A DNA stretch of 64,000 bases from Ipomoea triloba (lineage: Eukaryota; Streptophyta; Magnoliopsida; Solanales; Convolvulaceae): contig NC_044930.1 in NCBI RefSeq assembly GCF_003576645.1, forward strand, positions 2,197,147-2,261,146, given 5' to 3'. Below, one piece after another: positions 59,841 through 64,000 of the stretch. Every line of letters begins with the position of its first letter. The first letter of the stretch is position 1. The notes below the pieces were generated by a model that had not been told where the DNA came from, did no database searches, and saw only the letters and a program-made list of their open reading frames with translations. The translations under genes and the position numbers were made by a program.

Positions 59841-59950
59841 GCTTTTGGTTCACGAAATGTTTGATTACCTTACAAAATGTTATATTCTTTGGTTGAAATT
59901 GTGGTATGTAATATAAACTTGTTTGGTTCAGGTGTTACTTTTTTTATGTC
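59841..59950. mobile_element. Diverged left end of the 10.8 kb MITE family
   Basis: TTTTGGTTCACGAAATGTTT, GATTACCTTACAAAATG, TTGAAATTGTGGTATGTAAT and TTGTTTGGTTCAGGTGTTA follow the order of the arm at 10836-10985. No right end found. Confidence 0.5.
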
Positions 59951-62940
59951 ATTCGACTCTTTAATAAAGATAATGGCTAAAATGTAATTTCAGCATTCAA
60001 GCCTCCTACCCCAACACATAAATTGTCTCATTCTCCTGTTAACTATTTCAATTTGATTATGTAGTTACATGTTAGTTATGTTTATTAAACGATTAAATGA
60101 CACAAATATAAATAAATAAATAAAAGGATAATAATTGTAACAAACAAATTAAAGTAAATGATGCAATGTGACAAATGTACTTAAAATAAATTTCCAAGAA
60201 GCTATATATGTGAAAAGCAAATGATCGAGCAAGTTGGCCTGGAAGAAAAAAGATGAGTACTGTACAATTGATGCGTATCTTACTACTATATGATAACATG
60301 CCACATGGGGGTTTCCAGTACATATTGTAAAAGTCTGCAACAGCAGTTGATTTTTGTGGACTAACTTCATATTTTACGCGTTTTATTAATCAAAAATGAA
60401 AATGATAAAAGTAACTCCCATATACTAATTAGGTGTTTGATTAGATAGAAAATTTGTTCTAAAGTAAAAGTTCTTTTTAAAAAATTTTTGAGGACCGTAT
60501 GATTCACAGAGAACTTTTTTCTATCAGAAAATGTTTCCTCAAATATGAGGAAAGAGTTTTCCAAGGCTCAATCTTTTTTTTTTCTTTTTTTTTTCCCTTT
60601 TTCCTCATGAATATTGAGAACAATTTATAACTAGATATGATTATTTTGTCCTTATAGAACAATTTAATTATTTTAGTAAAAAATGTGTAGAATAATTTTT
60701 ATTATATTATTATAATAAAATATATAATTATAATATTTTAATTTAAAAATCACAATTATGTATGTTTTAGGTGAAATGCGCTTTGTGATCCTAGTTAACA
60801 AAAAATCACAAAGAGATAACACTCTTTTAATTCCAACCTTAATTACCTTGGTTTTATTTTTTATTTCAAAAAAAAATCAAAATTTCTTGCCGGCTATGTG
60901 TTAAATAATGATGTGGCATTGACTACAAATGTAGCCCTACCAAAGACAAATATGTTGTCACCAAGTTGCTATGAACTTTCCTGGTAACTACACTTTCCCT
61001 CTTGCCCATGATGCAAGCTAGCTACATATATTTATTTATTAAAGGGTCACTCATCGCTCCTATCCTATCTCAAAAATCAGTAGACGAGGTAAATTATATT
61101 ACAGATTTTCAATATAATTAAATTATTGGATGTGTCTTTAAACCCTTCACTTTAAGCAACTAACAAAGTAAAACGTATGAACTTATTTTAGATTAGTTAA
61201 CCAGTTGAGCTGTGTCCCGAGCTATTATTACTATTAATGCTAATATATTAAGTTATCTTTAATCCACTTTGCTTATTTGCACAATTTGTGAAAAGATAGA
61301 TTCGAAACAAAGCAAAGAGACAGCTTATTTAATCAAGTTGACAAAAAATCTCATTTTTTAAATCTTAATTTTTATCTAATCACGGCCTTGCGTGAAATTA
61401 GGGTGTCGGGCATGGCCCACATGTGACTTTTAATGAAGAAAACGCCATAGTTGTACCTTAAAACATTATCAAATTGATAGGGTTGAGGATCTTAATAACA
61501 ATCGATTCATATTAAACATTCAGTATAATATAGTATTTAAGGATTCAAGGATAATAATAATAACGTTAATTATAAAGGAACTTTATGGTTATTAATTATA
61601 TATTATTCTGCTCACATGTATACAATTTTGTAGTATTGTACATAAATATATCATAGATATATTTTCATTATTATTTTTGTTTAGATGACAAGAGAAATCC
61701 ACGACTGTTACTTGATAATGTATAATCAGTAAACCCCGACCTGGTTAATACATATATTTTCATAATTTTGTCTTTGATGAAGTTATACTTTTTCTTATTT
61801 GTATCACCGGCAAAATATGTGATACAAATTTATCGCATATATAATGCTATATAATTTTTCAACACTTTATATGAAGATTTATTTAGATTAAAGAAAAAAA
61901 TCATCAAATGGCGTTTGGTAAGTGTCAGTAATACTTTATATTAGTTGGTTACCCCTATTTCGAAACAATTATGATGAGTGAAACATAATTTTTGTACTAA
62001 AAAATCACAAACTCATACTTGCCAAACACCTTTCTTTTGATGGCGATAAAAAATATTACTCCTATTAACTGTTTTGCTACTATCATGGATGATTCCTGGA
62101 TTGTTATATTGTCATGGGCTCATTTTGATCAAAGCCACTTAAAGTGTACATTTGCAAGGCCTTATTGGGGACAAGAAAAAAGAGCATTGGGCTATAATTG
62201 GGCTCAATGAGTATTAACCATTTACCCACTATTTTTTGTTTAAATAATAATGCTTGATAAAACAAAAATTTATTAGAATATATGTGACCTAAAATTCAAA
62301 AGAGCATCTCTAATAGTTGTAGTTTTTCATTATTGAGGAGTTGTTAAAAGTGTAGCTAGGAAAGAGAATATGAGACGAAAGAGGAAAAAAAAAAAGTATG
62401 CCAAAAAAAAAAATACATAAGATTTTATCCGCCCAGGGATGCCCGCTTGGTGAGCAAGTTGCGCTGAACGCGCGATTCTAACTCGCCATCTTCTCCATGT
62501 GGGCCCCCCATTTTCAGACAAAAAAATTATTACCTCCTGCAAGAACCCAATATCTTTTCTCTCCTCGCCCTATTTCATCTACATCATCCACGTTTTCTCA
62601 AAAATCATACTAAAATCTACTGATGAATATACTCTAACTATCAAATATGCACACATATTTGCTTCCAGTTGAACATGTCCAACTATTATAAAAATAAAAA
62701 CATTTTCTGCAACTATTAAAAAATAAAAATAAAAATATTTTCTGTGGGTATTTATTTTCTATAAAAATAAAAAATAAAAAAATCCAAAATGAATACCAGC
62801 CTCTAACAATTCTCGTTGGTAACGAATCAAAACGACAGCCTCTCACTTTGCACTTTATAGTGTCATCCCTTCCACCCCAATCTTCTCTGCCCCTCTCTGC
62901 ACAATAAACTCTGAGCTTAAGGAAAGGCAGAGAGTGAGAA

Positions 62941-63163
62941 ATGGAGATGGCGATTGGTTCACACTCTTTTATCACTCCCGCTACTCTCCCTCTGAGAAAC
63001 CCTATTCTTGGCACCACAAAAAGCGCTTTCTTGAAAAATCGTTTCTTTGGGAGCAAGTTGGCTTCTTGTTTGACAGCCAGAGCTCCTTTCCAGCTCTGCT
63101 CAGTAAACCCACTGCGGAGTTCTATCAAATGCTCTGCTTCTCAGGCCACTGAACTCTCAACTG
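62941..63163 (+). CDS. First exon of an unidentified plastid-targeted protein (partial)
   Basis: The ORF begins MEMAIGSHSFITPATLPLRN; the second Met (62947, ATGGCG) has the better plant start context. The exon stops at CAACTG|GTATTT after 74 codons plus one base. Its translation is rich in Ser, Thr, Leu, Arg and Lys, with hardly any acidic residues until ...SIKCSASQATELST. That is the composition of a chloroplast transit peptide with a likely cleavage near KCSA. The mature protein lies beyond a downstream intron and was not found in the remaining 800 bases, which hold a SINE-like copy and inserted plastid DNA. I do not recognise the protein. It could continue past the window or be truncated by the insertion. 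Confidence 0.65.
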
Positions 63164-63399
63164 GTATTTTGCAGACATTTTTCCTCCATTTTATTGGTTT
63201 GAATTGATAGCTTTGATGTTGCTTGCTAGTTAAATTGCACAATTAATTATTGAATGCATATATAGATTGTTAATATCAAATTTTGTGCTGTAGTTGTTCT
63301 TAAATGTTGTTTCAACAGGTTTGGAATGCCTGATTGATGATGGTAGAATGTTTCATAAAGGACTAATCCTAACTAAATTTACTGAAAACCTTTTGAGTG

Positions 63400-64000
<601 letters not shown>

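Larger units (their letters stand above)
58131..62940. other. AT-rich intergenic region
   Basis: No gene recognised. Contains a SINE-like copy (58285-58445), a MITE (59217-59521), a diverged left end of the 10.8 kb MITE (59841-59950), a short SINE remnant at about 60775-60815, and homopolymer runs. A small GC-rich patch at 62430-62510 is unassigned. 62820-62940 is probably promoter and leader of the next gene. Confidence 0.6.

Noticed and set aside
62634..63128. 164-codon minus-strand ORF
   Set aside because: Antisense to the transit-peptide exon and its promoter; AT-rich, low-complexity tail and no recognisable domain.

Overview
This is a gene-sparse, AT-rich window of a plant nuclear genome. 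Genes have GT-AG introns, a chloroplast psbB fragment is embedded in nuclear DNA, and MITE-like and SINE-like repeats are dense. Every recognisable protein is a dicot type. The frequent 'tacggagta'-like motif and repeat style suggest an asterid such as Convolvulaceae, but that is a weak inference. There are two assembly gaps (one N at 11565; 536 Ns at 19846-20381), both flanked by duplicated sequence.

Layout. 0.3-1.1 kb: a DREB2F-like AP2 transcription factor (-). 3.2-4.8 kb: a BDA1-like ankyrin/PGG membrane protein (-), whose second intron is nearly all dispersed repeat. 5.6-15.3 kb: a tandem pair of polyol/monosaccharide transporters (-). The downstream copy has an extra intron carrying a MITE that the other copy lacks. 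15.3-26.4 kb: mostly repeats, a palindrome-ended element around the large gap, and one small conserved-looking peptide gene. 26.4-28.4 kb: an ankyrin plus tandem CCCH zinc finger protein (TZF7/OXS2 type, -). 29-37 kb: repeats, including a 676-bp direct duplication flanking a broken cyclophilin copy. 38.6-40.9 kb: a G-type lectin receptor-like pseudokinase (SD3-1 type, +). 46.2-52.4 kb: an NF-YA subunit (+) with a leader intron, an upstream ORF and a miR169-like site in the 3' UTR. 54.5-57.4 kb: a ten-exon guanylate kinase (GK-1 type, -) whose ATG is the last codon of its first coding exon. 62.9 kb: first exon of an unidentified plastid-targeted protein (+), followed by the psbB insertion.

From memory, GK-1, SD3-1 and C3H30/OXS2 are consecutive in Arabidopsis (At2g41880, At2g41890, At2g41900). 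The 26-57 kb part would then be a conserved block stretched by repeats and an added NF-YA gene. No biochemical pathway links the genes. The only functional grouping visible is stress and sugar biology: DREB2F, OXS2-type TZF and NF-YA/miR169 regulators, and polyol transporters.

I found no operon, CRISPR, phage or other prokaryotic system. The unusual material is intron change by repeats, gene fragments trapped in repeats, and repeat families with clear termini.
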